In this document: positions 36,009 to 44,776 of the stretch, one piece after another | How positions within the stretch are numbered: position 1 is the first letter of the stretch | How the letters are laid out: every line of letters begins with the position of its first letter | Assembly: GCF_022524345.1 (NCBI RefSeq) | Contig: NZ_JAKWJU010000002.1 | Coordinates: 5,942,001 to 6,006,000 of the forward strand | DNA length: 64,000 bases | Reading direction: 5' to 3' | Origin: Streptomyces marispadix | GTDB lineage: Bacteria > Actinomycetota > Actinomycetes > Streptomycetales > Streptomycetaceae | Notes under the pieces: generated by a model | Database searches by the model: none | Told to the model about the DNA's origin: nothing | Seen by the model: the letters and a program-made list of their open reading frames with translations, nothing else | Made by a program: the position numbers and the translations under genes

Positions 36009-36624
36009 GTGAGGACGGACGAGGGCGTCGGGGAGAACTCCTTGCACAAGAAGGCCGAGGGAGGGACCGGCGCCACTGAGACCGTCGCGAAGTGGAGTCT
36101 GCCCAAGCGAATCGGCTTCAGCGTGCTGGGCGTCGCCGTCGTGCTCTTCGGGCTGTTCCTCATCGGCAAGGGCTATGAGGACGGACCCAGGAAGGTGGCC
36201 GACGGTACGCCCGGAACGGTCACCATCGACTACTGCGCCACACACGACCGGGGGCGGCACACCGATGTGGAGTGCTCGGGCACCTTCCGTTCCGAGGACG
36301 GCAAACTCCGCTACGACGTAGAGGAATTCGATCCCGGCGCACGTTTCGACCGAGGTGAGAAGACCGGTGCCGTGGCGTTGGGTCCGAAGTCGTTCGACCG
36401 CAGCGTTCCCGCCCTCTGGGCTGAGGCCGCATGTAGCTGGTTTTTCGCTGCGGTGGCGTTCGGCGTGGCGATGCTCCTCTTCGAGTCCGCTGCCCGCGCT
36501 GGCCGGCCGCCCTCGCGCCGACCAGCGCCTCGGGCGCTACGCCTTCCTGACCGGTCTCGGGCTGCTTATCGGCGGCGTGTTGGGGGGATTCCTGTCCCTC
36601 CTGGCGGGCTGGGCGGTGACGTAG
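36009..36624 (+). pseudogene. Small three-helix membrane protein with internal frameshift (DUF3592-like)
   Basis: The GTG at 36009 (AGGGGG just upstream; GTG 35991 possible) opens a protein with a hydrophilic leader, helix 1 (IGFSVLGVAVVLFGLFLIG), an extracytoplasmic segment with Cys pair (VTIDYCATHDRGRHTDVECSG) and helix 2 (SWFFAAVAFGVAMLLF). Around 36480-36510 the phase shifts by one and the natural end is read in another frame: GRPRADQRLGRYAF, helix 3 (LTGLGLLIGGVLGGFLSLLAG) and stop at 36624. The arrangement resembles DUF3592 proteins often found beside WXG100 cassettes. Without the shift the frame runs on into unrelated sequence, so it is broken or carries a sequence error. Confidence 0.6.
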
Positions 36625-36976
36625 CCGCTGGGGGCGCCGCCAATGTGAGCCCTGACGTCACTCTTGCTGCTCTCGCAGGTGATGTGCTGCCCGCCTCGCC
36701 GCGACCGACGGGCCGAGAACTCCCACGTTCGGATGAATGGTGGGGGCGACAACTCCCGTCGGCCCTAGTGGTGTTGCAGTGTGTCGCACTCCCGCGGGCC
36801 GCGCCGCATCACACCGGCCCGCGGTGGATCTCGCACGTTGCGCGAGTACGCGCGCAAAGCCCCTGGAGTGGGGATTGCACTGTGCAGGAGCCCCTGGAGA
36901 TGCTGGGCGGGGCACGAGCATGTCACTCCCCGTTGATACTCTCGCTCGGATCTTCACCAACCGACTAGGGGGAGCG
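36625..36976. other. Region upstream of WXG100 cassette
   Basis: 352 bases without a gene. The last 50 bases contain GTTGATACTCTCGC (36934-36947), which could include a -10 element, and AGGGGGAG at 36967-36974 is the ribosome-binding site of the WXG100-like gene. Confidence 0.4.
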
Positions 36977-37288
36977 ATGTCGTCGGGTTATGCGGTGGAA
37001 CTGGCAGCGTTGCAGCGCCTCAACAAGGATCTGAAGACCTGTACGGACGAGATGGGGCATGCCTTGAAGGCGCTGGAGGAGGTCGGCCCCAAGGGCCTCG
37101 GCTATGACTTCCTGGACGAAGCCTGTGCCCATTACCAGGACAAGTGGGACAACGGGCTCAACAGGATCAAGGAGATCGCCGAGGACCTCAAGGACAAGGT
37201 CGACCAGATCGGCAAGAACTATGCGAGGGCCGAGTCCGGTGTAATCGAAGCGCTCAAGGACGTCGGTTCGGGGGAGATGCACGGATGA
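36977..37288 (+). CDS. WXG100-like small helical protein
   Basis: 103 residues, ATG preceded by AGGGGGAG. Predicted two-helix hairpin: LAALQRLNKDLKTCTDEMGHALKAL, turn at GPKGLGYD, then YQDKWDNGLNRIKEIAEDLKDKVDQIGKNY. The size and hairpin fit ESAT-6/WXG100-type type VII secretion substrates, although a clean W-x-G is replaced by KWDNG. It overlaps the next gene by ATGA and is probably its partner or targeting factor (inference). Confidence 0.7.
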   Translation: MSSGYAVELAALQRLNKDLKTCTDEMGHALKALEEVGPKGLGYDFLDEACAHYQDKWDNGLNRIKEIAEDLKDKVDQIGKNYARAESGVIEALKDVGSGEMHG

Positions 37289-38616
37289 CCGGCGGGGAAT
37301 GGTCCGGCCTGGGGTTCAACCCGGCGCCGGGGGCGCCTCACGTCGTGGAGAACCTGGTCGAGAGTCTGACCAAGCTGTCCAAGCACCTCAACGAGACGTA
37401 CGAGGTCATGGACAAGATCCGCAGCGGGCGGGACAACACGTGGACGGGCGAGGCAGCCGACGCATTCAAGGAGCACGTGGGCAAGCTGCCGAAGTACCTG
37501 CGTGATGCGGCCGACGGGGCGACGCGGGCGCGACGGGCGCTCAACGGCTGGGCCCAGGTGCTGCACGAGAACCAGCCCAAGGCACGCCACCTGGAGGAGC
37601 AGGCGAAGCAGGCCAAGGCACGGCTGGACGCGGCGCACTCCGAGCACGCGAAGGCGAAGTCCAACCCGGACCTCGGGCTCGCCGGCAAGGAATTCTCCGG
37701 CGAGCAGCTGGATCGGGCGAAGCAGCGCTACAAGGCCGCATCGGACCAACTCGACGCTGCAGTATCGAAGTTGAACACGGCGCAAGACCAGTTGGACACA
37801 CTGATCAAGCGAGCCGAGCGTCTCGAGGACGACCACGAGTCGGTGGCACACGCCAAGGAACGGGCGATCCGGGAAGCGGCGGACGGCACCGCCGGAGACT
37901 GGAACGACTTCAGCGACTGGTGGAGCGAACACGGCGGAGACGTACTCGGTGTGGTGGGCGGCGTTCTCGGCGTGGCTGCGTTCTTCTGTCCCCTCCTCGC
38001 TCCCGTAGCGGTCTTGTGCAGCCTGGCTGCCATGGGGCAGCACGCTTACCAGTACGCGAAGGCCGGGGAGCTGTGGCCCCCGCAGAAGCACATCGGCAAC
38101 TACCTGACGCTCGGTGGTGACATGCTGGGCGCACTCCCCGGGGTCGGCCTTGCGGGGAAGGGCCTCAGTGCAGGAGCAGACGCTGCGGGTGGCCTGCGCG
38201 GTGCGGTGATGGGCGCGGAGGGGATGTCGCGCGGCGCGAACCTTGCGCAGGGGGTACGGACGGGGGCGTCAGCGTTCAATAGGGAGCTGCGAGCAATGGC
38301 AACGGATGCGCCGCAAGCCTCGCCGATGGTGCGCGACCTCGTCGAATCAAGTGCTCACCACATGCGCCCGGGACAAGAGTTCAGTAGTCAAGCCATCGAC
38401 GCCATCGCTCGCAAGGCAGCCATCGGCGTGGACAGTGCGACCACCGGTGCGCAGACCCCGGCCCTGTTCACGGACTCAGATACAGCCAGCTATGCCAACA
38501 GTGTTGGCGGAGGCGCCGGGAACATCCTCAGTGGTATGAAGGACGGCCCGACCGGAACGGTGATCGGTATTGCCAGCACCATCGGCTTGGGTCCCGTGGT
38601 GGGAGGTGCCGAGTGA
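37285..38616 (+). CDS. WXG-type large protein with coiled coil and hydrophobic region
   Basis: 443 residues. N-terminal WXG100-like helical domain (about 15-100) containing DNTWTGEAADAF, the WxG signature, followed by a long coiled coil (about 100-195: EEQAKQAKARLDAAHSEHAKAK, LDAAVSKLNTAQDQLDTLIKRAERLEDD). A hydrophobic segment (about 215-255: GVVGGVLGVAAFFCPLLAPVAVLCSLAAM, shortened) and a Gly/Ala-rich C-terminal half follow. It resembles putative T7SS-linked effectors or structural proteins of Streptomyces; no catalytic motif is visible. Encoded in a coupled cassette (ATGA upstream, GTGA downstream). Confidence 0.72.
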   Translation: MTGGEWSGLGFNPAPGAPHVVENLVESLTKLSKHLNETYEVMDKIRSGRDNTWTGEAADAFKEHVGKLPKYLRDAADGATRARRALNGWAQVLHENQPKARHLEEQAKQAKARLDAAHSEHAKAKSNPDLGLAGKEFSGEQLDRAKQRYKAASDQLDAAVSKLNTAQDQLDTLIKRAERLEDDHESVAHAKERAIREAADGTAGDWNDFSDWWSEHGGDVLGVVGGVLGVAAFFCPLLAPVAVLCSLAAMGQHAYQYAKAGELWPPQKHIGNYLTLGGDMLGALPGVGLAGKGLSAGADAAGGLRGAVMGAEGMSRGANLAQGVRTGASAFNRELRAMATDAPQASPMVRDLVESSAHHMRPGQEFSSQAIDAIARKAAIGVDSATTGAQTPALFTDSDTASYANSVGGGAGNILSGMKDGPTGTVIGIASTIGLGPVVGGAE

Positions 38617-39323
38617 GCCAAGCCCTGGCGAGTCCCCTCCAGACGCCGATTCCCGTCTGGTTCCAGCTCCCCGAGGGATTCGTTGAAATTCCCCTCGTCG
38701 AGACTCCACAGCTACGTGCGCGACGTATGGGGGAGATGCTGGATGCCACCTTTCCGGCAGCGCCGTTGGAGGAGAAGCTCACCCTCGTCGCTGCCTCTGA
38801 GCTACTCATGCAGGGATTGCTCGACGCGGGTGCCATCCACGCGTCCTCGTTTCTGTACCGTCTCGGCGACGGTGATGTGTGCAGTGGCACAGCCATCGTC
38901 TTCATGGAGGACAAGAATGTCCGCCCCCTTGAGACATTCGCAGACAGGACGCTGTACTCGGTATCCGCCGAGTACGCAGATGTGCCGCTCGACAAGGGGG
39001 CACTGAGTCTCCCGTGTGGGCCAGCGGTACTGATCGCCAAGGATGTGGCGGGGCCATCGCTGGCGTCAGTCGTACAACCGGGAAGGGAGGGTGTGACAGA
39101 GCTGAATCGACAACTCGAGGTCTACATTCCGTTTCCGCACGGCTTCTCTCTCTTGAAGGTGTGCTTTGCAACGCCCGACCTGGGCGCTTGGGAAGACCTC
39201 CTGCCGGCCTTCGGAGAGTTCTTGACCGGGATTGCGTTCGCGCCCCCCGGCAGGTCGGAGACCAGCCAGGACGTAGACCATACACGCGCTGCTGACGACT
39301 GGGCGCAGCAGGAATTCGGGTAA
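38613..39323 (+). CDS. Uncharacterised protein of WXG cassette
   Basis: 236 residues, GTG start overlapping the preceding stop. Soluble mixed alpha/beta protein, no signal or membrane segment; IPVWFQLPEGFVEIPL near the start and RQLEVYIPFPHGFSLLKVCFATPD near the C-terminus. Order and size recall EspG- or immunity-like partners placed after WXG effectors, but I do not recognise a family. Translational coupling indicates a stoichiometric role with the upstream protein. Confidence 0.7.
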   Translation: MSQALASPLQTPIPVWFQLPEGFVEIPLVETPQLRARRMGEMLDATFPAAPLEEKLTLVAASELLMQGLLDAGAIHASSFLYRLGDGDVCSGTAIVFMEDKNVRPLETFADRTLYSVSAEYADVPLDKGALSLPCGPAVLIAKDVAGPSLASVVQPGREGVTELNRQLEVYIPFPHGFSLLKVCFATPDLGAWEDLLPAFGEFLTGIAFAPPGRSETSQDVDHTRAADDWAQQEFG

Positions 39324-39335
39324 GGAGTGGTGGAA

Positions 39336-39971
39336 ATGGGTTCTGCGGAGCAAGCACTTCTGAACAGGCTGCGAAACCGCAATTTCAGTCCTCGGCTGTC
39401 CAATGGCTGGGGGCAGGTGACCCGCTACGCCATCGAGGGCATGAGCGATGCTGACGCGGCAGTTGTAGCAAAGACCTGGGGATACGACCTCAAAGAGACG
39501 TTCAACAAGGGCAACATTCTTGGATTCTGGCGTGAGGACGCACCGCAGTTGGACGTCGTCGGCGGCCCCGCCCGGGAAGTCGTACGCGGCGTGCCGCAGG
39601 CCCGCGAAGAGGCGGACCGGATCCGGATGCAAACCGGATACGACGTGCTGGATCCGGACTGGTACGGGCCGGTGGAAGCCGCTGCGGGAGAGAACGTCAA
39701 GAGGCGGAACAAGCGCATCCAGGGTGCGGTGGGAGTCGGAATCGTCACCGCGATCCTGACTGCGTGGGCCATCGCCTCCATGGATACGCCGTCCTCGATG
39801 CTGCTCCCGGGCGCCCTCGGCCTCGTCGGCTGGATCTGTGTCATCACCTGGGTCTGGAAGGTTGTGTCCCTGACCAAGGAGTACGGCGACGACATAAAGC
39901 CGAAGGTCGATCACATTCGGCAGGTGCTCAACGTGGCTGAAGAGGAACTCCTGGGCAGCGCACGCCAGTAG
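39336..39971 (+). CDS. Two-helix membrane protein of WXG cassette
   Basis: 211 residues from ATG 39336, chosen because AAGGAG (39322-39327) is 8 bases upstream; a GTG at 39327 overlaps that site. A cytosolic N-terminal domain of about 130 residues (RNFSPRLSNGWGQVTRYAIEGM) precedes two adjacent membrane helices (AVGVGIVTAILTAWAIASM and LLPGALGLVGWICVITWVW) and a short charged tail. Family not recognised. Last gene of the cassette, 12 bp after the previous one. Confidence 0.72.
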   Translation: MGSAEQALLNRLRNRNFSPRLSNGWGQVTRYAIEGMSDADAAVVAKTWGYDLKETFNKGNILGFWREDAPQLDVVGGPAREVVRGVPQAREEADRIRMQTGYDVLDPDWYGPVEAAAGENVKRRNKRIQGAVGVGIVTAILTAWAIASMDTPSSMLLPGALGLVGWICVITWVWKVVSLTKEYGDDIKPKVDHIRQVLNVAEEELLGSARQ

Positions 39972-40027
39972 GCGTCTTCCGGAGTCGGATCGGCCGTGGC
40001 GGTCGCATGGGCGGCTCGCGCCGCCCC

Positions 40028-40999
40028 TCACACCCGCGTCCGCCCCACCCCCACCGTTGCCCTCAGCAGGCTCTCTGCCACCACGCCCGCGCCTTCATCG
40101 CCCAACAGCAGCGTGTAGTGGTTGGTGCCGGGGACCTCGCGGGGGTGAATGGGGGTGTCGGCCAGGCCCGCGGACTTGAGGCGCTGGTCGTCGTAGAGGC
40201 CCTGGGGTTCGTTCATGATGCCGCGTTCCGCCCAAAGCAGTTCGCCTCCGACCGTGAGCCGGTGGATGGCGCGTGCTGTCTCCTCGTCGAGGGTGTCGGC
40301 GCCGTCCGCGCGTACGGCATCGAGCAGGCAGGAGGAGCGCAACTCCGGTTCCCTGCCTACGAGATCACGCTGGATGTGGCCTTCCATCCACGGCTCCCAG
40401 GAGCCGTCGAATGCCGGGTGCCGCTGCCAGAAGGCGCGGTAGGCGGCGCGGTCGGGGAAGGTCGTCTTCAGTCGTTCCATCGCGGGGCCGATCACGGCGG
40501 TGAGCAGATCGTCGGCCGACAGGCCCTCCGGTACGGGAAAGCCGACGCCCCCGTCGACCAGTAGCAGCGACCGGAACCTGTCCGGGTGCCGTACTCCCGC
40601 CACGGCCGCGACGAAGGCGCCCATGGAGTGGCCGGCCAGTACGACGTCCCGCAGGCCGAGCGCCTCGATGAGCGCGACCGTGTCGTCGGCGTGTGTCGCC
40701 ATGCCGTACGGGCCGGGGAGCGAACTGCTGCCGGCGCGGCCGCGCAGATCGGGTGCGACGAGCGTGACGCGTCCGGCGAGGCGGCGGGCGACTCCCGCCC
40801 AGGACAGGGCGTTGGAGGTGATCCCGTGCAGGGCGACGACCGTCGGTGCGTGCTCGCCGGGGGCAGTTCCGGAGGACGAGGACGAGGACGAGGAAGGGGA
40901 CGGGGGCGTGGTCGGGCGGACGGTCGCGGGCCAGCGCAGAACGGTGAGGTGGCCCCCTCGTACGGGCACCCGGAGCTCCTCGTATGTGATCGCTCCCAT
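40028..40999 (-). CDS. Alpha/beta-fold hydrolase
   Basis: 323 residues. Canonical features: LHGITSNALSWAGVARRL (oxyanion loop), nucleophile Ser125 in AGHSMGAF, DLRGRAGSS, and the C-terminal PGTNHYTLLLGDEG with the probable catalytic His. Insert of eight consecutive serines at residues 36-43. A lid segment with WQRHPAFDGSWEPWMEGH suggests a small-molecule esterase or C-C hydrolase; the substrate is unknown. Convergent with the WXG cassette. Confidence 0.9.
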   Translation of the reverse strand: MGAITYEELRVPVRGGHLTVLRWPATVRPTTPPSPSSSSSSSSGTAPGEHAPTVVALHGITSNALSWAGVARRLAGRVTLVAPDLRGRAGSSSLPGPYGMATHADDTVALIEALGLRDVVLAGHSMGAFVAAVAGVRHPDRFRSLLLVDGGVGFPVPEGLSADDLLTAVIGPAMERLKTTFPDRAAYRAFWQRHPAFDGSWEPWMEGHIQRDLVGREPELRSSCLLDAVRADGADTLDEETARAIHRLTVGGELLWAERGIMNEPQGLYDDQRLKSAGLADTPIHPREVPGTNHYTLLLGDEGAGVVAESLLRATVGVGRTRV

Positions 41000-41396
41000 G
41001 GGCTCTCCTGTCTCGACGGCTGTTGTGTTCGGCGTGGGGTGTGTGCGGCGGTCGGCAAGCGCCTGTGGGCGTGAGCGCTTGTGCGTACGTATGGGCGTGT
41101 ACGGCGATTACGGGGATGTAGGGCGACTGCGAGCATCGATCGTGTACGGCGGTTGCGCAACGGGCGGTGCGAGCGCCGGGCGTCGATGGTCGTGAACCCG
41201 TGGGGTGGCGGCGCACACGGCCGTCGCCGCGGGCCTCATCGTCCCGTCCGCGGGCCGGTGGCGACGATGGAGCACCGGCACATCGAAGAGGGGCGAGCTG
41301 TGGGGCCCGCACCTACCGGGCGACACCCCACCGGGGCGCTCGCCGGACGCTCGGCACCCCACCCGGAACCTCACCGCCTACCAGGACTTCAGCAGG
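41000..41396. other. Gene-free DNA upstream of hydrolase
   Basis: About 400 bases of GC-rich sequence between the kinase stop side and the hydrolase start. Contains GTGTGCG/GTACG-rich words around 41030-41110 likely to include the hydrolase promoter; no gene recognised. Confidence 0.35.
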
Positions 41397-41459
41397 CCTG
41401 CCCCGAAGACAGTCAAACCTGTCCCGAAGACGGTCAAATCTGCCCCGAAGACAGTCAAA
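41397..41459. repeat. Three tandem 21-bp repeats
   Basis: Units at 41397-41417, 41418-41438 and 41439-41459, consensus (C/T)CTGCCCCGAAGACAGTC plus AAA. Only 2-3 differences occur between copies. The 21-bp period equals two helical turns. Confidence 0.85.
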
Positions 41460-41521
41460 GTGGTGCCGACATCTCCCAGCCTCCCGACCAACCGAGCAAC
41501 TCCGCGCGTTCGCGATGGCCG

Positions 41522-42778
41522 TCAGCGGATCAGGTACCGCGTGACCGCCTCCGCCAGGTCGCGATTCCACTGCTGGACGCGGGAGACGCGGCGGGCGTTG
41601 ATGTCGATCTCGAAGGTCGATCCGTCGTGCAGCGTGACGGTGACATGCAGCAGGGACTTGCCGACGGTGTGATGGGTGATGTCGTCGATCTCCGGCCAGG
41701 GCACCTCGGTCGCCACCTCGCCTCGGTCGATGTCCTCACCGGTGTCGATCTCGCTCACCGGCAGCCAGCGCCGGTGCAGTGTCAGCATGACCCCGTCGGC
41801 ATCGACCGCGATGCTGCAATCCTTGTCCGCCGCGATGAATACATCGTCGCTCGGGGCGGGCGCCTGTCCGGCACCGCGGTCCGTCGCCGTCTCGGGGACG
41901 GTGGGCACGTAAGGCGGGTGCTGCGAGCGCGGGGGTTTCAGCCGGTAGGACGTCGCAGCGTCAGTCAGCGCATCCAGGCGGTCGAGGAGTTGCGCCGGGG
42001 TGGGCCGGTGATCGGGTGCCTTCGCCAGGCAGGACGCCACCAGGTCCCGCAGCTCGGCCGGGACGGCGCTCAGGTCTGGTGTTTCGTGAACCGAGCGGTA
42101 CATCAGCGCCATGGGAGTCCCCTCGCCGAACGCGCTGCCACCCGCCGCGGCCACCAGGACCGCGCCGAGTGCGAAGACGTCCGCCCTGCCGGTGGCGTCG
42201 TCGCCGGTCGCCTGCTCGGGGGCGAGGAATCCCGGCGTTCCGAAAGCGTGGCCCGTCGCCGTCAGACGTGTGGCCTCCACAGCCCGCGCGATACCGAAGT
42301 CGAGAACCCGGGGTCCGTCCGCGGCCAAAATGATGTTGCCGGGCTTCAGATCGCGGTGGACCAGGCCGCAGGCGTGGATCGCGGCCAGGGCTTCCGCGAG
42401 CGCGGCGCCGAGGCCCTTCAATTCAGCTGCGTTCATGGGGCCCTGGGACTGAATGCGTTCGGCGAGCGTCGGTCCCGGTATGTAGGCGGTGGCCAGCCAG
42501 GGAGGGTTTGCATCCGGGTCCGCGTCGACGACCGGCGCCGTGTGGAAGCCGCCGACGGCCCGCGCCGCGGTCACCTCCGCGCGGAACCGGGCACGGAAGT
42601 GCGCATCGGTGGCGAGCTCTGCACGCGCGACCTTGACCGCTACGGCACGCCCTCCGCGCGACCGGGCCAGGTATACGGTCCCCATGCCGCCTTCGCCGAG
42701 CAGGCGCTCGATCGCGTAGGGGCCAATACGCTCGCGCTCCCCGTGTGCCGTCGGCTCTTCGGGCCCTTGCCGACCCAT
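41522..42778 (-). CDS. Serine/threonine protein kinase, soluble
   Basis: 418 residues from ATG 42778 (GTG nine bases upstream also possible). Pkn-type kinase domain: LLGEGGMGTVYLA, Lys49 in VAVKV, HRDLKPGN with catalytic Asp143, DFG at 160-162, GTPGFLAPEQ activation segment. After a Pro-rich linker (about 290-325) comes a C-terminal domain of about 95 residues (CSIAVDADGVMLTLHRRW, HDGSTFEIDINARRV) that looks like a beta-rich PH-like fold. There is no transmembrane helix, unlike most actinomycete PASTA/Pkn receptors, so it is cytosolic. No obvious operon partner. Confidence 0.93.
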   Translation of the reverse strand: MGRQGPEEPTAHGERERIGPYAIERLLGEGGMGTVYLARSRGGRAVAVKVARAELATDAHFRARFRAEVTAARAVGGFHTAPVVDADPDANPPWLATAYIPGPTLAERIQSQGPMNAAELKGLGAALAEALAAIHACGLVHRDLKPGNIILAADGPRVLDFGIARAVEATRLTATGHAFGTPGFLAPEQATGDDATGRADVFALGAVLVAAAGGSAFGEGTPMALMYRSVHETPDLSAVPAELRDLVASCLAKAPDHRPTPAQLLDRLDALTDAATSYRLKPPRSQHPPYVPTVPETATDRGAGQAPAPSDDVFIAADKDCSIAVDADGVMLTLHRRWLPVSEIDTGEDIDRGEVATEVPWPEIDDITHHTVGKSLLHVTVTLHDGSTFEIDINARRVSRVQQWNRDLAEAVTRYLIR

Positions 42779-43416
42779 CGCGCTCACTGGATTACCCCAA
42801 GCCCTTCCGGCCGACCACCCTGCCGAAGGGATCATCTCACTCATGCGGTAAGGCGTCGTGGTGCTCGGACGGCCGGCCCGCGTACGCCGCGAGGGCGCAA
42901 CGCTCGGGTGCTCCCCCCCATGGCCGCCTTCATGACCCGTGCCGTGAAGGGCGGTCGGGCGGCCCGCCGTCAGACCAGGCATGCTGCGGTCGATTCCTCC
43001 GGCATCGACCGCAGCAACTGGATGCCGGGAGACCCGGAAGCTCGGCCAGGGCGTGTGGGATGTCCTCCCCGCGGATCTGCGGGGAGGATTTGGCGATCCG
43101 GTCCTCCGTGTGCGGGGCAAGCCCGAAAGCGAGCCCGGTAGTTCGAGGACTGGGCGTCTCCGTCGCCGACCCGGAGTCGGTGCAGGGCCCCGGCCAGACC
43201 CAGCGCGCCATCGACTGGCCGGGGATGCTGGACAATTACGCGCTGCGCTCGACGATCCCCACACCAGCAAGCTGTCGAACACACCAAATGAGACGGCTCC
43301 TAAGTCAACGCCTCGGCGCCCACCCACCGATGGCCCATCCGCCGCCGTCCGCGGTTCGGCGACCCGGATCGGTGGGACCGCTCTGCCCGGAGACGATTCG
43401 AGCAGGGGAGAGCGAC
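42779..43416. other. Gene-free region between kinase and site-2 protease
   Basis: 638 bases between divergent genes. No frame gives a recognisable protein. It holds one strong hairpin (43063-43088) and, at its right end, the AGGGGAG ribosome-binding site of the protease gene (43403-43410). Confidence 0.4.
43063..43088. terminator. Isolated hairpin followed by TTT
   Basis: TCCTCCCCGC - GGATCT - GCGGGGAGGA, a perfect 10-bp stem followed by TTTGG. It lies in DNA without a nearby upstream gene end, so its role is unclear. The sequence superficially resembles a type I-E CRISPR repeat but is single. Confidence 0.5.
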
Positions 43417-44574
43417 GTGCGGGCGACGTTCACGCTGGGACGGATGGCCGGTGTACGGATCGGGGTCCATTGGAGCGTGGTGCTGATCTTCGGGCTGATC
43501 GCCTTCGGACTCGCTCGTGGCCGGCTCGCGGCCGCCTATCCGCACCGGCCGGAGGCCGCCTACTGGGCCGCGGGTCTGATCGCGGCCGTCGTGTTCTTCG
43601 GCTCGCTGCTCGCCCATGAACTCGCGCACGCCATCGTGGCCCGCCGTAACGGCGTCGACGTGGACGACATCGTCCTGTGGCTGCTGGGCGGGGCCGCCCG
43701 GCTGAAGTCGGAGGCGTCGCACCCTGCGGCGGAGTTGCGGATCGCCGGGGTCGGCCCGCTGGTGAGCCTCGTGCTGGGCGGAGTGTTCGTACTGGCCGCG
43801 TGGCTGCTGAGGTTGGCTTCGGCTCCCGGGCTCGTCGTCGAGGTGGTGGCGTGGCTGGCGGTCATCAACGTGCTGCTTGCGGTCTTCAACGCCGTGCCCG
43901 CCGCGCCGCTCGACGGCGGGCGGCTGCTGCGTGCGTTCCTGTGGTGGCGTACGGGCGACCGGCTGAAGGCGACCGCCGGGGCGACGGCTGCGGGACGCGT
44001 CTTCGGCTGGCTGCTGGTGCTGCTCGGCATCGTGCTCTTTCTCTACGGGGGTTCGTTCGGGGGGCTCTGGCTCTCGCTGGTCGGCTGGTTCCTCATCGCC
44101 GCCGCCACGGCGGAGGGGCGGCAGGCGCAGATTCGCGGGGTGCTGGCCGGTGTGGCGGTGCGGCAGGCGATGACGCCGGAGCCCGTCACGGCGCTGCCCG
44201 GTCTCACGGTCGCCGCGTTCGTCTCCGGCTTGTCCGTGCGGCAACGGCATTCGGCGTTCCCCGTCGCACGGGACGACGGCACGCCCGTGGGGCTGCTGAC
44301 GTCGGAGGACGCCGGGCGGTTGCACGGGGAGCGTGCCGAGGAGGCGGCGGTGGAGGAGGTGATGGTGCCGCTGTCGGAGGTCACGGTGGTGGCACCGCAG
44401 GACCCGCTGGCGGATCTGCTGCCGCGAATGGAGCCGGGGGCACGCAATCGCGTGCTGGTGGTGGAGGAGGGGAAGGCCGTCGGGATTCTGTCGCCGTCGG
44501 ACGTCAGCCGCACCGTGGCGTGGCTGATGGACACCGCGCCCCGGCGCGGGTCGGGCGGCGGCTCACGCGGCTGA
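43417..44574 (+). CDS. Site-2 protease-family membrane metalloprotease with CBS domains
   Basis: 385 residues from GTG 43417 (AGGGGAG seven bases upstream). Membrane-embedded zinc protease: HELAH at 67-71 in LLAHELAHAIVARR and the second motif NAVPAAPLDGGRLLRA (Asn158, Asp166). Six or so hydrophobic helices in the first about 245 residues; two CBS modules in the C-terminal 140 (AVRQAMTPEPVTAL, VGLLTSEDAGRL, VGILSPSDVSR). M50 group with CBS, a regulated intramembrane protease whose substrate is not known. No linked anti-sigma factor is visible. Confidence 0.93.
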   Translation: MRATFTLGRMAGVRIGVHWSVVLIFGLIAFGLARGRLAAAYPHRPEAAYWAAGLIAAVVFFGSLLAHELAHAIVARRNGVDVDDIVLWLLGGAARLKSEASHPAAELRIAGVGPLVSLVLGGVFVLAAWLLRLASAPGLVVEVVAWLAVINVLLAVFNAVPAAPLDGGRLLRAFLWWRTGDRLKATAGATAAGRVFGWLLVLLGIVLFLYGGSFGGLWLSLVGWFLIAAATAEGRQAQIRGVLAGVAVRQAMTPEPVTALPGLTVAAFVSGLSVRQRHSAFPVARDDGTPVGLLTSEDAGRLHGERAEEAAVEEVMVPLSEVTVVAPQDPLADLLPRMEPGARNRVLVVEEGKAVGILSPSDVSRTVAWLMDTAPRRGSGGGSRG

Positions 44575-44776
44575 CGCGATGGGAATGCCTCCGCGAACCG
44601 GCAACCCCGGCTCGGGGCCGTGCCGGGCGGAATGCGGCCGGGTGCCGCCTGGCCCTGGCCGCCCGACTGCCGCCGGGGTCACGGGAATCCGCATTCGACG
44701 CGTCGAGCGCATTCGACTCTGCAAAACCGACCTGACGGGGCGACAGGCGCATGAGGTAACAAGGACCTGACGGACC
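44575..44776. other. Spacer after site-2 protease
   Basis: About 200 bases with no gene recognised; marks the 5' part of a 544-bp gap before the amino-acid permease. Confidence 0.3.

Noticed and set aside
43062..43120. Possible type I-E CRISPR array at the hairpin
   Set aside because: Only one hairpin plus a weak GTCCTCC similarity 39 bp later; type I-E units repeat every about 61 bp and no cas gene is present.
41081..43141. 686-codon plus-strand frame opposite the kinase gene
   Set aside because: Antisense to a clear kinase with all catalytic motifs; no domains in the translation.
42779..43416. Extension of the site-2 protease gene upstream to 42745
   Set aside because: The frame stays open but the translation is not protein-like, and GTG 43417 has a strong ribosome-binding site followed by the family N-terminus.
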